Under the pieces are notes generated by a model. The model ran no database searches. It had not been told where the DNA came from and saw only the letters and a list, made by a program, of their open reading frames with translations. The position numbers and the translations under genes are program-made. Shown piece by piece: positions 9,359 to 18,284 of a DNA stretch of 64,000 bases (position 1 is the first letter of the stretch; the number at the start of each line of letters is the position of its first letter). The DNA is from Lutibacter sp. (GTDB lineage: Bacteria > Bacteroidota > Bacteroidia > Flavobacteriales > Flavobacteriaceae). Where the stretch lies: NCBI GenBank assembly GCA_002733665.1, contig NVWM01000004.1, forward strand, positions 1 through 64,000, in the 5' to 3' direction.

Positions 9359-9578
9359 CGTTTCCTAATTTTATTGCTTGTTTTATTATCGAATACAAAG
9401 AAGCTCCTATAAATGTAAGTGAAAAAATTAATGTATAAATGCTGTTTTCGTTTGGGAATTTTTCATCAAAATATTGTCCTATTAACACTCCAGCAATAAT
9501 AGTAGTTGCCATTTGAAATGCCATTCCAGAAAATCTAGCAAATTTATTAAGCGGTTTTTTCGGCTTTTGCTCTTTCAT
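9351..9578 (-). CDS. AtpZ/AtpI-family protein
   Basis: A 75-residue protein with a basic N-terminus (KEQKPKKPLNKFAR) and two membrane helices. It has the family pattern GVLIGQYFDEKF between the helices. AtpZ/AtpI proteins are encoded just before F-type ATP synthase operons. They have been linked to c-ring assembly and to Mg2+ or Ca2+ uptake. The gene overlaps the bactofilin by 32 bases and the next gene by 8 bases, so the three are translated from one message. Confidence 0.75.
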   Translation of the reverse strand: MKEQKPKKPLNKFARFSGMAFQMATTIIAGVLIGQYFDEKFPNENSIYTLIFSLTFIGASLYSIIKQAIKLGNDE

Positions 9579-9948
9579 TAGTCTTTAATTCTTTTACGCC
9601 TGTTTTCATTGTGCAAGTTGCATTAAATGTTGCGTTTGGTTCTACTGAAAGTTTCTTAATAAAGACTTCTCCTTCAATATTTGCAGATGCTTTTAAAGAT
9701 AGTAGTTCACTAACTACTAATTTTCCAGAAAAACGACCTTCAATATCGGCATTTGAACATTCTATAGTTCCTTTTACTGTGCCTTGACCTCCAATAACGA
9801 CTCTTCCTGTTGTTTTGATTGTTCCTTCTACAGTTCCATCAACTCTAAAATCTCCTTCTGAAATTATATCTCCTGCAATTGAAGTATTTTTTGCAATAAT
9901 ATTTCGTTCTAAAACTTGATTTGGGTTATTTTTTTTCTCTGAAAACAT
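9547..9948 (-). CDS. Bactofilin (polymer-forming cytoskeletal protein)
   Basis: A 133-residue bactofilin. The core from about residue 20 to 110 is a run of short beta-helix turns with regular glycines (GDIISEGDFRVDGTVEGTI and later rungs such as GGQGTVKGTI). Flanking ends are polar and probably disordered. Bactofilins self-assemble into filaments under the membrane and help cell shape or placement of envelope machines. It lies 26 bases after the SprE-like gene and overlaps the AtpZ-like gene by 32 bases, a rather long overlap. Confidence 0.88.
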   Translation of the reverse strand: MFSEKKNNPNQVLERNIIAKNTSIAGDIISEGDFRVDGTVEGTIKTTGRVVIGGQGTVKGTIECSNADIEGRFSGKLVVSELLSLKASANIEGEVFIKKLSVEPNATFNATCTMKTGVKELKTNERAKAEKTA

Positions 9949-9974
9949 AATATTAAAGGACTTTATGGTTAAAT

Positions 9975-12158
9975 TTATTGTACGCTTATTGTTTCTATAA
10001 CTTGTGCTGCTTTTTTACCTTCTTCTGTATTTGAATAATTTAATTTTACAAATTCTAATGCTGTTTTAAACGCGTCAATTCCTTCTTTTTTACCAATAGC
10101 ATAGGCTCTTAATAATTCAAACTTAGGTAGAATTGGTAAATCTTCATATTTAATAATCGCTTTATCAGTTTTAGAAATTACTTCGTCATACTTTTTGTCT
10201 TCAAACTCATAATACACCTTTTTGTATGTGTTTTCCGGAGAATTTTCATCACTCGCCTCAGTAATTATTGATTGCGGATTTAAAATAAGTCTTGTATACT
10301 TTGAGTCAGCATAATTGGTCGTTATATCATTTTTATAATGTTGCGCATTTGAAGAATCCATCTCTAAATATGCCTTGTATAAATGGTATTTGGCTGGAAG
10401 AATTAGTTTTTGATCAGGAGAAAAAGTAAGGAGTTTTTCTAATTTAATTGTCGCTAATTCATATACTTTAAACTGCTCTTTATAAATCAGTCCTAAATTA
10501 TAATACGCATCATTCCTAACTGATTTTATACTGTCTATAACCTTTTCTTCTGTTGGTATTCTATCTAAATAAGATGTAATGTCATACTTTTTTGAATCTT
10601 CAATTACATCAGTTACAACTTCGTCGATATCTTCTTCTTCATCGGTTCTAAAAACAGATTTATCTGACAAGCGCCAATTATCTTCGAGAGGTCTATTTCC
10701 CCAAACACGTTGGAATTCTTGTGCTCCAAAACCTACAACTTGTGTGTTATAAAAATACCATTTACTAGATCCAGATGCTTGATTTCTAGTGTCGTCAAAA
10801 GACCCAAAACCTGCATTTAAAAGTTCTTGATTTGCTTTTTCTTCTGCTTCCTTAAGTGCATCAATATGTGATTGGAAAAACGCTGTTTGCTCGTCCTTAC
10901 TCATTGCAACAATATTTAAAATACTGTCTGTTTTTTGAGAAGTTTCTTCAAACGAAATAACTTCTTGTAGGTTCTCTCGCTTTCTTTTCAACCTTCGTAA
11001 TCGTTTTGTGTTTTTATTTGCTACAGGAATCGAAAGTACGCTATCATAATATGATCCAGCGTCTACAAATCTTGCCTTATCAAAATATATATTTCCTAGT
11101 TCTTCATAAGAAAGTCCTTGCTGAAATTGTTTGGCGCTTTTTGTATGAACAGATTTTTTAAAATGTTCTTCTGCGATGTCAGTTCTTCCTAGTTTTTTAT
11201 GCACCAATCCTGTTTGATAATGCAATTCATCTAAATAAGGGCGATTATCTCTATCCTTGATTAACTTATCTAAGGTTTCAATAAGTGCTTTTGTATCTGT
11301 ACTATCTGAAATGTTTTTTGCTTTTTCTATTTGTGAGTGAATTCTGTATTTATACGGAATTTTCTTCATTTCTATTACTTGCTGAAATGCTATTTGAGAG
11401 GAATCTATATCATTTCGCTCACGATATACTTGCCCTAAAATAAAAAGGTTTCGTGCTCTTTGCTTTTTGTCTTCATCAGTAATTGTTGCTTTTTTCAGGT
11501 GATGCACAACCAAATCTGTACTATCCATTTCTGTATAAACCATTGCAATTGCAGTGTGTGCTTTTTCAAGAATATCATCTTCAAGAAGATCTTCTTTTTT
11601 TAGCATAAACTGTAATAGTTGAAGTGCTTGCACTTCATTATTTAATCTCAGCTGAGATTTTGCCTTCCATATTCTTGTTTCGTGAATTAAATCTGCTGAT
11701 GGATATTTTTTAATTACATAATTGAAGGCTTCGAGTGCTGGAACAAATCGTTGTGAATAATAACGAGCCTTTCCTAATAATAAATATGCATCATCAATTT
11801 GTTTATTGCGTTCTTTTCCTGCAATATTCATGGAATGTTTTTGAACTGCTTTTACTGCTTTTTCTTCAGCTTTTTCAAAAGATTCATTAGAACTATCGCC
11901 TTTTACATCAATTCCAGGAATTGCTAATTCTTCAACCTTCAAAGGTTCTATAGGAAGTCGTTTCCAATAATCATCTTTATATTTTGAATTGAGTTCTTCA
12001 AGCCCTTTTTGAAGCGCAATATCACCATTGTAAAGCACATTAAATTTTGTGTTTACTGAATGCCAACCTCTATTTAGAGCTGCGTCTTTTTTTGTAGAGC
12101 AACTGATAGCAAACAGCACTACAAACAAAAGAATATATCTATTTAGTGTCTTTTTCAA
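9975..12158 (-). CDS. sprE: Gliding motility / T9SS-associated TPR lipoprotein, SprE/PorW-like
   Basis: A 727-residue lipoprotein. The signal peptide ends in the lipobox FAISC with Cys20. Many TPR-type helical repeats follow over most of the length, with acidic stretches near 490-520. SprE in Flavobacterium johnsoniae and PorW in Porphyromonas gingivalis are TPR lipoproteins needed for type IX secretion. The N-terminal RGWHSVNTKFNVLYNG block and the neighbouring bactofilin fit that family as I recall it. The start codon is TTG (12158-12156). A stop lies in frame just upstream, and no ATG would keep the signal peptide. Confidence 0.78.
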   Translation of the reverse strand: MKKTLNRYILLFVVLFAISCSTKKDAALNRGWHSVNTKFNVLYNGDIALQKGLEELNSKYKDDYWKRLPIEPLKVEELAIPGIDVKGDSSNESFEKAEEKAVKAVQKHSMNIAGKERNKQIDDAYLLLGKARYYSQRFVPALEAFNYVIKKYPSADLIHETRIWKAKSQLRLNNEVQALQLLQFMLKKEDLLEDDILEKAHTAIAMVYTEMDSTDLVVHHLKKATITDEDKKQRARNLFILGQVYRERNDIDSSQIAFQQVIEMKKIPYKYRIHSQIEKAKNISDSTDTKALIETLDKLIKDRDNRPYLDELHYQTGLVHKKLGRTDIAEEHFKKSVHTKSAKQFQQGLSYEELGNIYFDKARFVDAGSYYDSVLSIPVANKNTKRLRRLKRKRENLQEVISFEETSQKTDSILNIVAMSKDEQTAFFQSHIDALKEAEEKANQELLNAGFGSFDDTRNQASGSSKWYFYNTQVVGFGAQEFQRVWGNRPLEDNWRLSDKSVFRTDEEEDIDEVVTDVIEDSKKYDITSYLDRIPTEEKVIDSIKSVRNDAYYNLGLIYKEQFKVYELATIKLEKLLTFSPDQKLILPAKYHLYKAYLEMDSSNAQHYKNDITTNYADSKYTRLILNPQSIITEASDENSPENTYKKVYYEFEDKKYDEVISKTDKAIIKYEDLPILPKFELLRAYAIGKKEGIDAFKTALEFVKLNYSNTEEGKKAAQVIETISVQ

Positions 12159-12295
12159 ACTTGAATATAATTTGTATTAGTTTTTAACTAAATTCCCTTG
12201 TATATATTGTCAAAGGGCTGTAAAAATACAAATTAATTAAGACTATGCTGGTTTCTTGATTGTTTTTAAGTCAAAATTCTTCTTTAAAAATCAAT

Positions 12296-12362
12296 GTCAT
12301 TCCTGCGAAGGCAGGAATCCATAATAAAGTAAGTTTTAGATTTCTACCTTCGCAGGAATGAG
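12296..12362. repeat. 67-bp palindromic element, family A copy 1
   Basis: Arms of 24 bases (12296-12319 and 12339-12362) around a 19-base loop. The left arm is identical to the other two family A copies and starts GTCATTCCTGCG. The right arm has three changes. Each arm is itself a hairpin (TTCCTGC, four-base loop, GCAGGAA). It lies between the SprE-like gene and the ABC ATPase gene. Confidence 0.85.
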
Positions 12363-12377
12363 AAAATCAGAAATTTA

Positions 12378-13073
12378 TTACAATGCAAAGTGCGCTTCCA
12401 ATTCTTTTAGTGTTGCTTCAGAAGTTTTCAAATCTTTGACAACATTTCCTTTGTCAAGTACTACAATACGCTCACAAACTTCAGTTACATGACCTAAGTC
12501 GTGACTTGAAATTAGCACAGTTACTTCTTTGTTATCAACCAGTTCTCTTAACATCTTTTTTAACCTAATTTGTGTTGTAGGATCCAAATTTGCAAAAGGC
12601 TCATCTAAAATTATTACTTCAGGATTTCCAATCAACGCAGCAACAATTCCTGCTTTTTTCTGATTCCCTTTTGATAAATCTCGTAAATATTTCTTTTTAC
12701 CGATGATTTCATCATTAAAGATTTCCTCAAATTGACTTACAAACGCATCAATATCTGCTTTATTTTGACCTCTTAATTCACCAACAAAATAGAAATATTC
12801 TTCAGGAGTTAAATAACCTATTAAAAAACTTTCATCAATAAATGAACCTGTAAAAGATTTCCAATCTTCACTCGTATCAACTTGAATGTTGTTTGATGTA
12901 ATAGTTCCTGTTGTTGGCTGGATTAAATCTAATAGTAAGTTGAAAAAAGTTGTTTTTCCTGCGCCGTTATTTCCAACCAATCCAAAGCTTTGTCCTTTAG
13001 GAATTTCTAAATTATTGATGTTTAAAACCGTTGTTCCTGCGTATGTTTTGGTAAGTTCTGTAGTTTGTATCAT
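12378..13073 (-). CDS. ABC transporter ATP-binding protein
   Basis: A 231-residue ATPase. Walker A GNNGAGKTTFF lies near residues 34-44, signature LSKGNQKK near 140, Walker B VIILDEPFANLD near 157 and the switch His in ISSHDLGHV near 189. It is the last gene of a PadR-controlled operon, 12 bases after a large membrane protein that is probably its permease partner. The signature is LSKGN in place of LSGGQ, which is common in exporters paired with ABC-2-like permeases. The substrate is unknown. Confidence 0.9.
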   Translation of the reverse strand: MIQTTELTKTYAGTTVLNINNLEIPKGQSFGLVGNNGAGKTTFFNLLLDLIQPTTGTITSNNIQVDTSEDWKSFTGSFIDESFLIGYLTPEEYFYFVGELRGQNKADIDAFVSQFEEIFNDEIIGKKKYLRDLSKGNQKKAGIVAALIGNPEVIILDEPFANLDPTTQIRLKKMLRELVDNKEVTVLISSHDLGHVTEVCERIVVLDKGNVVKDLKTSEATLKELEAHFAL

Positions 13074-13085
13074 TGTTCGTTTGTA

Positions 13086-14564
13086 TTAGTTTTCTTGATC
13101 AAAAGCCTCGATCATTTTATGTTTTACTGATAAATATCTTCTTGAAATAAAGTTCATTATTTTTTGATGGAATACGATTCCAATTAATCCTAGACCCATA
13201 AGAGCTGTAATTGCCACTTCAAAACCTACAAGCCAATTTATAAGTCCAAAAATAGCCATAGGAATCAACAATAATGGAAATCCAATCAACCATTGTACTG
13301 CTCCTGTTCCTTGATAATTAAAGGCTGCCTTTTGATCTAAGTTAATTTTTTTTCTATTGAATGACCCTCCATACATAATGACGTGAGAATTCACTCCAAT
13401 ATTATAAATTGCAGCAGCAAAATGTGCTAATAAAATCTTCCATCCGAAGTACACATAAGGAATTCCTAGAATAAAGAGAATAATTACACTAATCACCATT
13501 AACGTGAATTTAGATTTTAAATAACGTTCATATTTAAAGTTTTGACTCATCAACATTTTATAATAACCACTATCCCAAGCCGGAATAAACTGACCGAAAT
13601 TAATAAGAAAAAATCCTGTTGAAAAAATCCCTATGAACGCATACATGAATTCCATCTCTAGGAACTGCTGTTGTGGATAGAAAAACAGACCGTATAACAA
13701 ACCTATAGCCATCAATGGCAAAGTAGATTTTGAGCGTTTATTTCTCATTATTAATTTCAAATCTAACTGCATAAATGGCGCAATATCTCCAAATCTGTTT
13801 GTCCAAGATAAATCTGTTGTTTTGGCTTCTTTAATTTTTGTTTGTACAGAACTATCTACATATAAATTACTTTTTAAGATGCTAAAATTGTATAAGTACA
13901 GCCCAACTAAAATGAGGATCGGAATTATTATTAATATCGGATTTGAAGTGATGCTCATAATTCCATCAGAAATAAATGATGAAAACGATATTATTTCGAA
14001 ATGGTTTAAAGCAAATAAACTTCCTGCAATAGCGAGTATTGGTAAAAAAGACAGTGCTGTTTTGGCAGACAGCGCTTCAATAATAAAATTTAAATAATTG
14101 TTAATCAGCACAATAACAGTTACTGTAAGTAGCCATATTAACACTATAGGAGTTTCATATCCTTCTTTTAAAAGCACTATACTAAAAGGAATAATAGCAA
14201 ATAATGGTAAAAAATTAAAAAATGATACTGCCGATTTACGCAATACATAATGTACAATTTGACTTCTTTTGATTGGTAAAGTTAATAATGGTTTTACCGT
14301 CATTATTGGTAATTTTTGAAGGAAGAATCGCATCATTAAATCTCCTAATATCCAATAAAATAAAAGTCCTGTAACGATTAATAAAGGGTCTGCTTCTGGA
14401 TACATTTTTTTGATTCCATAGTAAATTCCGACTCCAATAATTAAGAACATTACAATAAAATAGAGTGCGAAAAATCCCATTAATATTTTTAATGCGATGC
14501 TTTTTTGCCAAGTAGCAGAACGAAAAAACTGTTTCCATTCAAGGTTTAAAAAGTGTTTAATCAT
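13086..14564 (-). CDS. Multi-spanning membrane protein, DUF5687-like permease
   Basis: A 492-residue protein with about 11-12 hydrophobic segments and short basic loops. The N-terminus FLNLEWKQFFRSATWQKSIALK resembles the amphipathic start of DUF5687 proteins of Bacteroidota, which occur next to ABC ATPases. I take it as the membrane half of an ABC exporter with the gene at 12378-13073. The ATPase starts 12 bases after it. No substrate can be proposed. Confidence 0.7.
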   Translation of the reverse strand: MIKHFLNLEWKQFFRSATWQKSIALKILMGFFALYFIVMFLIIGVGIYYGIKKMYPEADPLLIVTGLLFYWILGDLMMRFFLQKLPIMTVKPLLTLPIKRSQIVHYVLRKSAVSFFNFLPLFAIIPFSIVLLKEGYETPIVLIWLLTVTVIVLINNYLNFIIEALSAKTALSFLPILAIAGSLFALNHFEIISFSSFISDGIMSITSNPILIIIPILILVGLYLYNFSILKSNLYVDSSVQTKIKEAKTTDLSWTNRFGDIAPFMQLDLKLIMRNKRSKSTLPLMAIGLLYGLFFYPQQQFLEMEFMYAFIGIFSTGFFLINFGQFIPAWDSGYYKMLMSQNFKYERYLKSKFTLMVISVIILFILGIPYVYFGWKILLAHFAAAIYNIGVNSHVIMYGGSFNRKKINLDQKAAFNYQGTGAVQWLIGFPLLLIPMAIFGLINWLVGFEVAITALMGLGLIGIVFHQKIMNFISRRYLSVKHKMIEAFDQEN

Positions 14565-14602
14565 GTTGGTTGTTGTTGATTTCTTTTAATTAGTAGGTAA
14601 AG

Positions 14603-15298
14603 TTATCGATTTGTTACAAAATTATATTCTGGATGTTGATTTTCTAAGATGTTTTCAATTTTTGAGGGTAGTATAAATGCAGTGATATAAACTATTAAAA
14701 TAACTGTTGTGTATAAAAATGTTGCGACAAGTAACATTGTAGTTGATTCTAAGTTTCTTGTTTGAAGTATAGATATTTGAAAAAATACATTTAAAAAAAG
14801 CAATAGATTTCCTAACCTATAAATACTGTCTTCGAGCAGCCATTTTTTATTTGTCTCAGAAAATCGCTTTCTTTTTTGTCTTTGAAGGAATATCAAGCGA
14901 ATAATTATAGTTATCAAAATAATTGCTGAAATAATTGCAAATGTTGCTTTCTGAGGAAATGCCTTAAAGAGTTGGTATAAAACAATGGTTAAAGTAATTG
15001 TAAATATAATTTGTGGCAGTTTGAAAAACTGTTTAAAAACTTGCCAAACGAGTTTCCAGTATTTTTTTTCTAACGCTTTTGTACGCTCATCTACAATATC
15101 CATAAAACCACAAACTCCAAATTTCTTAAACGATTTATCTCTTGCTTGTTCAAAGGTTAGATTCGGTTTATTTTCCCAAATATGCTCTATATCATTGGCA
15201 AGGTGATCTACCAATTCTGTTTGCACATCATAATGCTCAACATAATGTTGACGCGTAAATTTGTAAAGTTCTTGTATTTGTTGAGTGTTTAGTTTCAA
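14603..15298 (-). CDS. Membrane protein with N-terminal helical domain (paralogue 1)
   Basis: A 231-residue protein with a charged N-terminal domain of about 90 residues (QHYVEHYDVQTELVDHLAND), then four to five hydrophobic segments. The pattern DVxxELVDHxAxxxE is shared with the product of the gene just upstream, so the two are diverged paralogues. The start is a TTG that overlaps the previous stop codon by four bases (TTGA), which suggests translational coupling. The domain layout resembles the membrane proteins found beside PadR regulators elsewhere. The function is unknown; it may sense or modulate the ABC exporter. Confidence 0.65.
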   Translation of the reverse strand: MKLNTQQIQELYKFTRQHYVEHYDVQTELVDHLANDIEHIWENKPNLTFEQARDKSFKKFGVCGFMDIVDERTKALEKKYWKLVWQVFKQFFKLPQIIFTITLTIVLYQLFKAFPQKATFAIISAIILITIIIRLIFLQRQKRKRFSETNKKWLLEDSIYRLGNLLLFLNVFFQISILQTRNLESTTMLLVATFLYTTVILIVYITAFILPSKIENILENQHPEYNFVTNR

Positions 15299-15957
15299 AT
15301 TGATTTTAACTGTTTAAATATTTTCGAATACTCTTCATAAGTTCTTTTATAAACCATATAACCACAAAATGAGAAAAACATGTTTAATGGAACTATCATT
15401 AAGAAAGTAGTTGTTTGTATATTTACTGTGGCATCAAACATTCCTCTTGGCTTCAAAACTTGAAAGAATATATTTAAAATAAAAAAAGAAAAAGCGACGT
15501 AAAAATGAGCGCGCTCTAAATGAATTGACTTTTCTTTTAAAAAATGGTTTTTTAAAGCAAGGATTATATAAACAACCACTGGAAATATAAAGAGTACTGT
15601 ACTTGTTATTTTAAATGATTTATATGACAAATGTTTAAACAAAAAAAAGTAAAGAAGTATCAAAATTCCAAATATGGCAATTTTTTTAATGTCTTTAAAG
15701 AAGTTTATCATTTCTTTAAAATACAATTTTCTATATTTCTTGTTGATTATTTTTTGCTTCTCATCAACTAATTTTTCTAAAGTTACTCTTGTTCCAAACT
15801 CTTTAATTAAATAAGTTCTATTTAATATTAAGTCTTTGCTTTTTTCTAACTTCGAGGCAATGTGATCGACTAATTCTATACGAACATCCCAAAACTTAAT
15901 GCCTTGCCCTTTTAAATAATTGTCTATAAATTGTATTTGTTCTTTTGATAAATTCAT
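15295..15957 (-). CDS. Membrane protein with N-terminal helical domain (paralogue 2)
   Basis: A 220-residue protein with the same plan as its neighbour: a soluble N-terminal domain (IKFWDVRIELVDHIASKLE), then four predicted membrane helices. Its ATG overlaps the padR stop by one base (TAATG), and its own stop overlaps the next start by four bases. The five-gene set is therefore one tight operon. I do not recognise a named family. Confidence 0.65.
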   Translation of the reverse strand: MNLSKEQIQFIDNYLKGQGIKFWDVRIELVDHIASKLEKSKDLILNRTYLIKEFGTRVTLEKLVDEKQKIINKKYRKLYFKEMINFFKDIKKIAIFGILILLYFFLFKHLSYKSFKITSTVLFIFPVVVYIILALKNHFLKEKSIHLERAHFYVAFSFFILNIFFQVLKPRGMFDATVNIQTTTFLMIVPLNMFFSFCGYMVYKRTYEEYSKIFKQLKSI

Positions 15958-16295
15958 TATTCCAAACTCAATTTAGGGTTTACAATATGTTGCATTGTCT
16001 TTAAAAACTCTTTCATCTCAGCCAATCTATTGGCAGTTTCTTTGGTTCCTTGCTCCGTAAGTTTATAATATTTACGCATTCTATTTCCAATACTTACAAC
16101 CTCAACTTCAAGTGTGCCTTCTGCTTCCAATTTATGTAATGCTGGATATAATGCTCCTTCAGTGATGTTCAATTCTCCATTCGTTATTTCCTTCGTACGC
16201 TGTGTAATTTCATAACCATACATTTTATCATTCTCTTCTAGTAATTTCAAAATGATCGTTTGCAACGAGCCTTTATATAATTTTTGATTTTCCAT
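15957..16295 (-). CDS. PadR-family transcriptional regulator
   Basis: A 112-residue winged-helix regulator. The conserved PadR region GSLQTIILKLLEENDKMYGYEI is followed by LNITEGALYPALHKLEAEG, the recognition helix and wing start, and GNRMRKYYKLTEQG. The C-terminal helix is short, as in the PadR-s2 subgroup. Such regulators often repress their own operon and a linked exporter, lifting repression on binding a small molecule. It is first in an operon with an ABC exporter. A perfect palindrome overlaps its -7 box, fitting self-repression. Confidence 0.88.
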   Translation of the reverse strand: MENQKLYKGSLQTIILKLLEENDKMYGYEITQRTKEITNGELNITEGALYPALHKLEAEGTLEVEVVSIGNRMRKYYKLTEQGTKETANRLAEMKEFLKTMQHIVNPKLSLE

Positions 16296-16299
16296 AGTA

Positions 16300-16312
16300 C
16301 AAATGTATACAT
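16300..16312 (-). promoter_or_regulatory. padR operon -7 box overlapping a palindromic operator
   Basis: On the minus strand the -7 box TACATTTG covers 16307-16300, four bases before the padR ATG at 16295. A perfect 10-bp palindrome ATGTATACAT (16303-16312) overlaps it. PadR proteins often bind ATGT/ACAT inverted repeats. A second ATGCAT palindrome lies about 10 bases further upstream. A repressor bound here would block the promoter. Confidence 0.55.
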
Positions 16313-16385
16313 AATTTTCTTATGCATATAACTATTAGGTATAACTTTATGATTTTTCTAACAGCTACTTCAACAAATTGTTTCT

Positions 16386-16393
16386 TACTTTTG
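16386..16393 (+). promoter_or_regulatory. -7 box TACTTTTG of the reductase gene
   Basis: TACTTTTG fits TAnnTTTG and lies 19 bases before the ATG at 16413. No clear TTG is present at the -33 distance. Confidence 0.45.
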
Positions 16394-16412
16394 TAGTATA
16401 AATAAATATTTA

Positions 16413-17453
16413 ATGGCACAATTCCATAGACTTACAATAAAAACAATAAAAAGAGAAACCGATAATGCTGTTTCTATTGCATTTGATGTTCCTGAGAAAT
16501 TAGCTTCAGAATTCAAATTTATTGCTGGACAATATATAACTATAAAAAAAGAATTAGACGGAAAAGAATTGCGTAGAGCATATTCTCTCTGTTCTGACCC
16601 TGAAAGTGGAGAGTTAAAAGTTGCAGTAAAATCTGTTGAAGGTGGTACATTTTCGGTATACGCGACTACACAATTAAGAGAAGGAGATAAATTAGAGGTT
16701 TCTAATCCTGAAGGTCGTTTTATTTTAAAACCTCAACCTTCAAAAAACTACATTGCAATTGCCGCAGGAAGTGGAATTACACCAGTAATGTCAATGCTAA
16801 AAGCATCATTGCATGATGATTCTACATTTACTTTAATTTACGGAAACAAATCTGTAAAGGACACCATTTTTAAAGAACGATTAGATGTTTTAAAAAAAAT
16901 GTATGCAACAAGATTAAATGTTCATTATATATATAGTCAAGAGCAAGATAAAGATGCGTTGTTTGGTCGTTGTGATGAAGGAAATATCAATTACTTCCTA
17001 AAAAATGAATATAAAAACACCTCTTTTGATGAAGCCTTTTTATGTGGTCCTGAGAGTATGATTAAAACGGCAACTGATGTTTTAATTAATAATAATATTG
17101 ACAAAGAAAATATTCATTACGAATTATTTTCTGTTCCTGTTGAACCAAATGAAAATAATGAAATTCCTGAAGGTAACTCTGAAATCACAATTGTACTTGA
17201 TGATGAAGAGACTACTTTTATAATGCCTCAAAAGAAAAACATTTTAGAGGTTGCTTTAAATAAAGATTTAGATGCTCCATATTCTTGTCAAGGAGGCGTA
17301 TGTAGCAGCTGTCTTTGTCGTATTACAGAAGGTGCAGCAACGATGATGAAAAACGAAATTTTAACTGATGATGAAATTGAAGAAGGATTAATTTTGGCAT
17401 GCCAAGCACATCCAACAACCGCAAAAATTACTATTGATTTTGATGATGTTTAA
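16413..17453 (+). CDS. Ferredoxin-NAD(P)H reductase-like flavoprotein with C-terminal 2Fe-2S domain
   Basis: A 346-residue electron-transfer protein. The FAD domain is at about residues 1-100 (LRRAYSLCSDP), the NAD(P) domain at about 105-235 (AAGSGITPVMSML, CGPESMI) and a plant-type 2Fe-2S domain at about 255-346. The cluster ligands are in SCQGGVCSSCLC plus a distant Cys in LACQAHP. The order matches the PaaE/HmpX-type reductases, including the phenylacetyl-CoA oxygenase reductase. No oxygenase genes are nearby, so the partner is unknown. The stop codon touches a palindromic element, and a LysE-type exporter gene follows. Confidence 0.85.
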   Translation: MAQFHRLTIKTIKRETDNAVSIAFDVPEKLASEFKFIAGQYITIKKELDGKELRRAYSLCSDPESGELKVAVKSVEGGTFSVYATTQLREGDKLEVSNPEGRFILKPQPSKNYIAIAAGSGITPVMSMLKASLHDDSTFTLIYGNKSVKDTIFKERLDVLKKMYATRLNVHYIYSQEQDKDALFGRCDEGNINYFLKNEYKNTSFDEAFLCGPESMIKTATDVLINNNIDKENIHYELFSVPVEPNENNEIPEGNSEITIVLDDEETTFIMPQKKNILEVALNKDLDAPYSCQGGVCSSCLCRITEGAATMMKNEILTDDEIEEGLILACQAHPTTAKITIDFDDV

Positions 17454-17520
17454 CTTCGACTACGATCAGTTACCGCTTGATTAATAAAAAATATAATTGG
17501 TGGCTGAGCGGAGTCGAAGT
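17453..17520. repeat. 68-bp palindromic element with TCGACT arms
   Basis: Two 22-base arms (17453-17474 and 17499-17520) pair at 18 of 22 positions around a 24-base centre. The arms carry CTTCGACT and AGTCGAAG and the outer bases TGAC/GTCA lie beyond the right arm. The left arm starts on the last base of the reductase stop codon. The size is almost the same as that of the family A elements. Confidence 0.75.
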
Positions 17521-17540
17521 CACAATTAATAAAATAAAAA

Positions 17541-18212
17541 ATGATAGAAGATATTCTCAAAGCAATTCCTATTGGTTTCGGACTCGCATTTATGATTGGT
17601 CCTGTCTTTTTTATGCTTATTCAAACAAGTATTTTAAAAGGTGCAAGAGCTGCAATATTATTTGATCTTGGAGTAGTTTTAGCAGATATTGTCTTTATTT
17701 TATTTGCTTATTATGGAAGTCATCAAATACTGTTAAAAATTAAAGATGACCCTAACCTTTTCTTTATTGGCGGCGGAATTCTTTTTGTTTATGGATTGGG
17801 AACTTTTCTTCAAAAAAAAGCAACAAAAACTACCACAAAAGACCTTGATGAAATTCCTGAAAAAAATAATTATTTCGGATTGTTTATAAAAGGGTTTTTC
17901 TTGAATTTTATCAATGTTGGAGTGCTTACTTTTTGGTTGTTACTTATTGTTGGGATTGGTCCTTCACTAGAGATGGATGAATCTCGAATTTTTTGGTTTT
18001 TTACAACTATTCTTATTTCTTATTTCATTACTGATATTGGTAAAATAGTCCTTGCAAAACAACTAAGAAAAAAATTAACACCAATCGTAATCCTTAAAAT
18101 AAAACGAGGAATGGGGATCGTATTAATGATATTCGGATTAGCGCTTGTTTCAAAAGGGTTTATTCCTCAAGAAAAAATAAACGCCAATACATTTATTAAA
18201 AAAATGGAGTAA
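17541..18212 (+). CDS. LysE-family exporter
   Basis: A 223-residue inner-membrane protein with six hydrophobic segments. The N-terminus AIPIGFGLAFMIGPVFFMLIQ matches the LysE/RhtB pattern GxxxGPxxxxxxxxs. Members export amino acids or related small molecules. The substrate is not predictable. It follows the reductase with a palindromic element between them and starts at an ATG. Confidence 0.85.
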   Translation: MIEDILKAIPIGFGLAFMIGPVFFMLIQTSILKGARAAILFDLGVVLADIVFILFAYYGSHQILLKIKDDPNLFFIGGGILFVYGLGTFLQKKATKTTTKDLDEIPEKNNYFGLFIKGFFLNFINVGVLTFWLLLIVGIGPSLEMDESRIFWFFTTILISYFITDIGKIVLAKQLRKKLTPIVILKIKRGMGIVLMIFGLALVSKGFIPQEKINANTFIKKME

Positions 18213-18284
18213 TATAAAGTTATTTAAAAAAAAATTAAACTTTTTATGTATATTGTGATATAAAACCTATACTACCCCTCAGTT

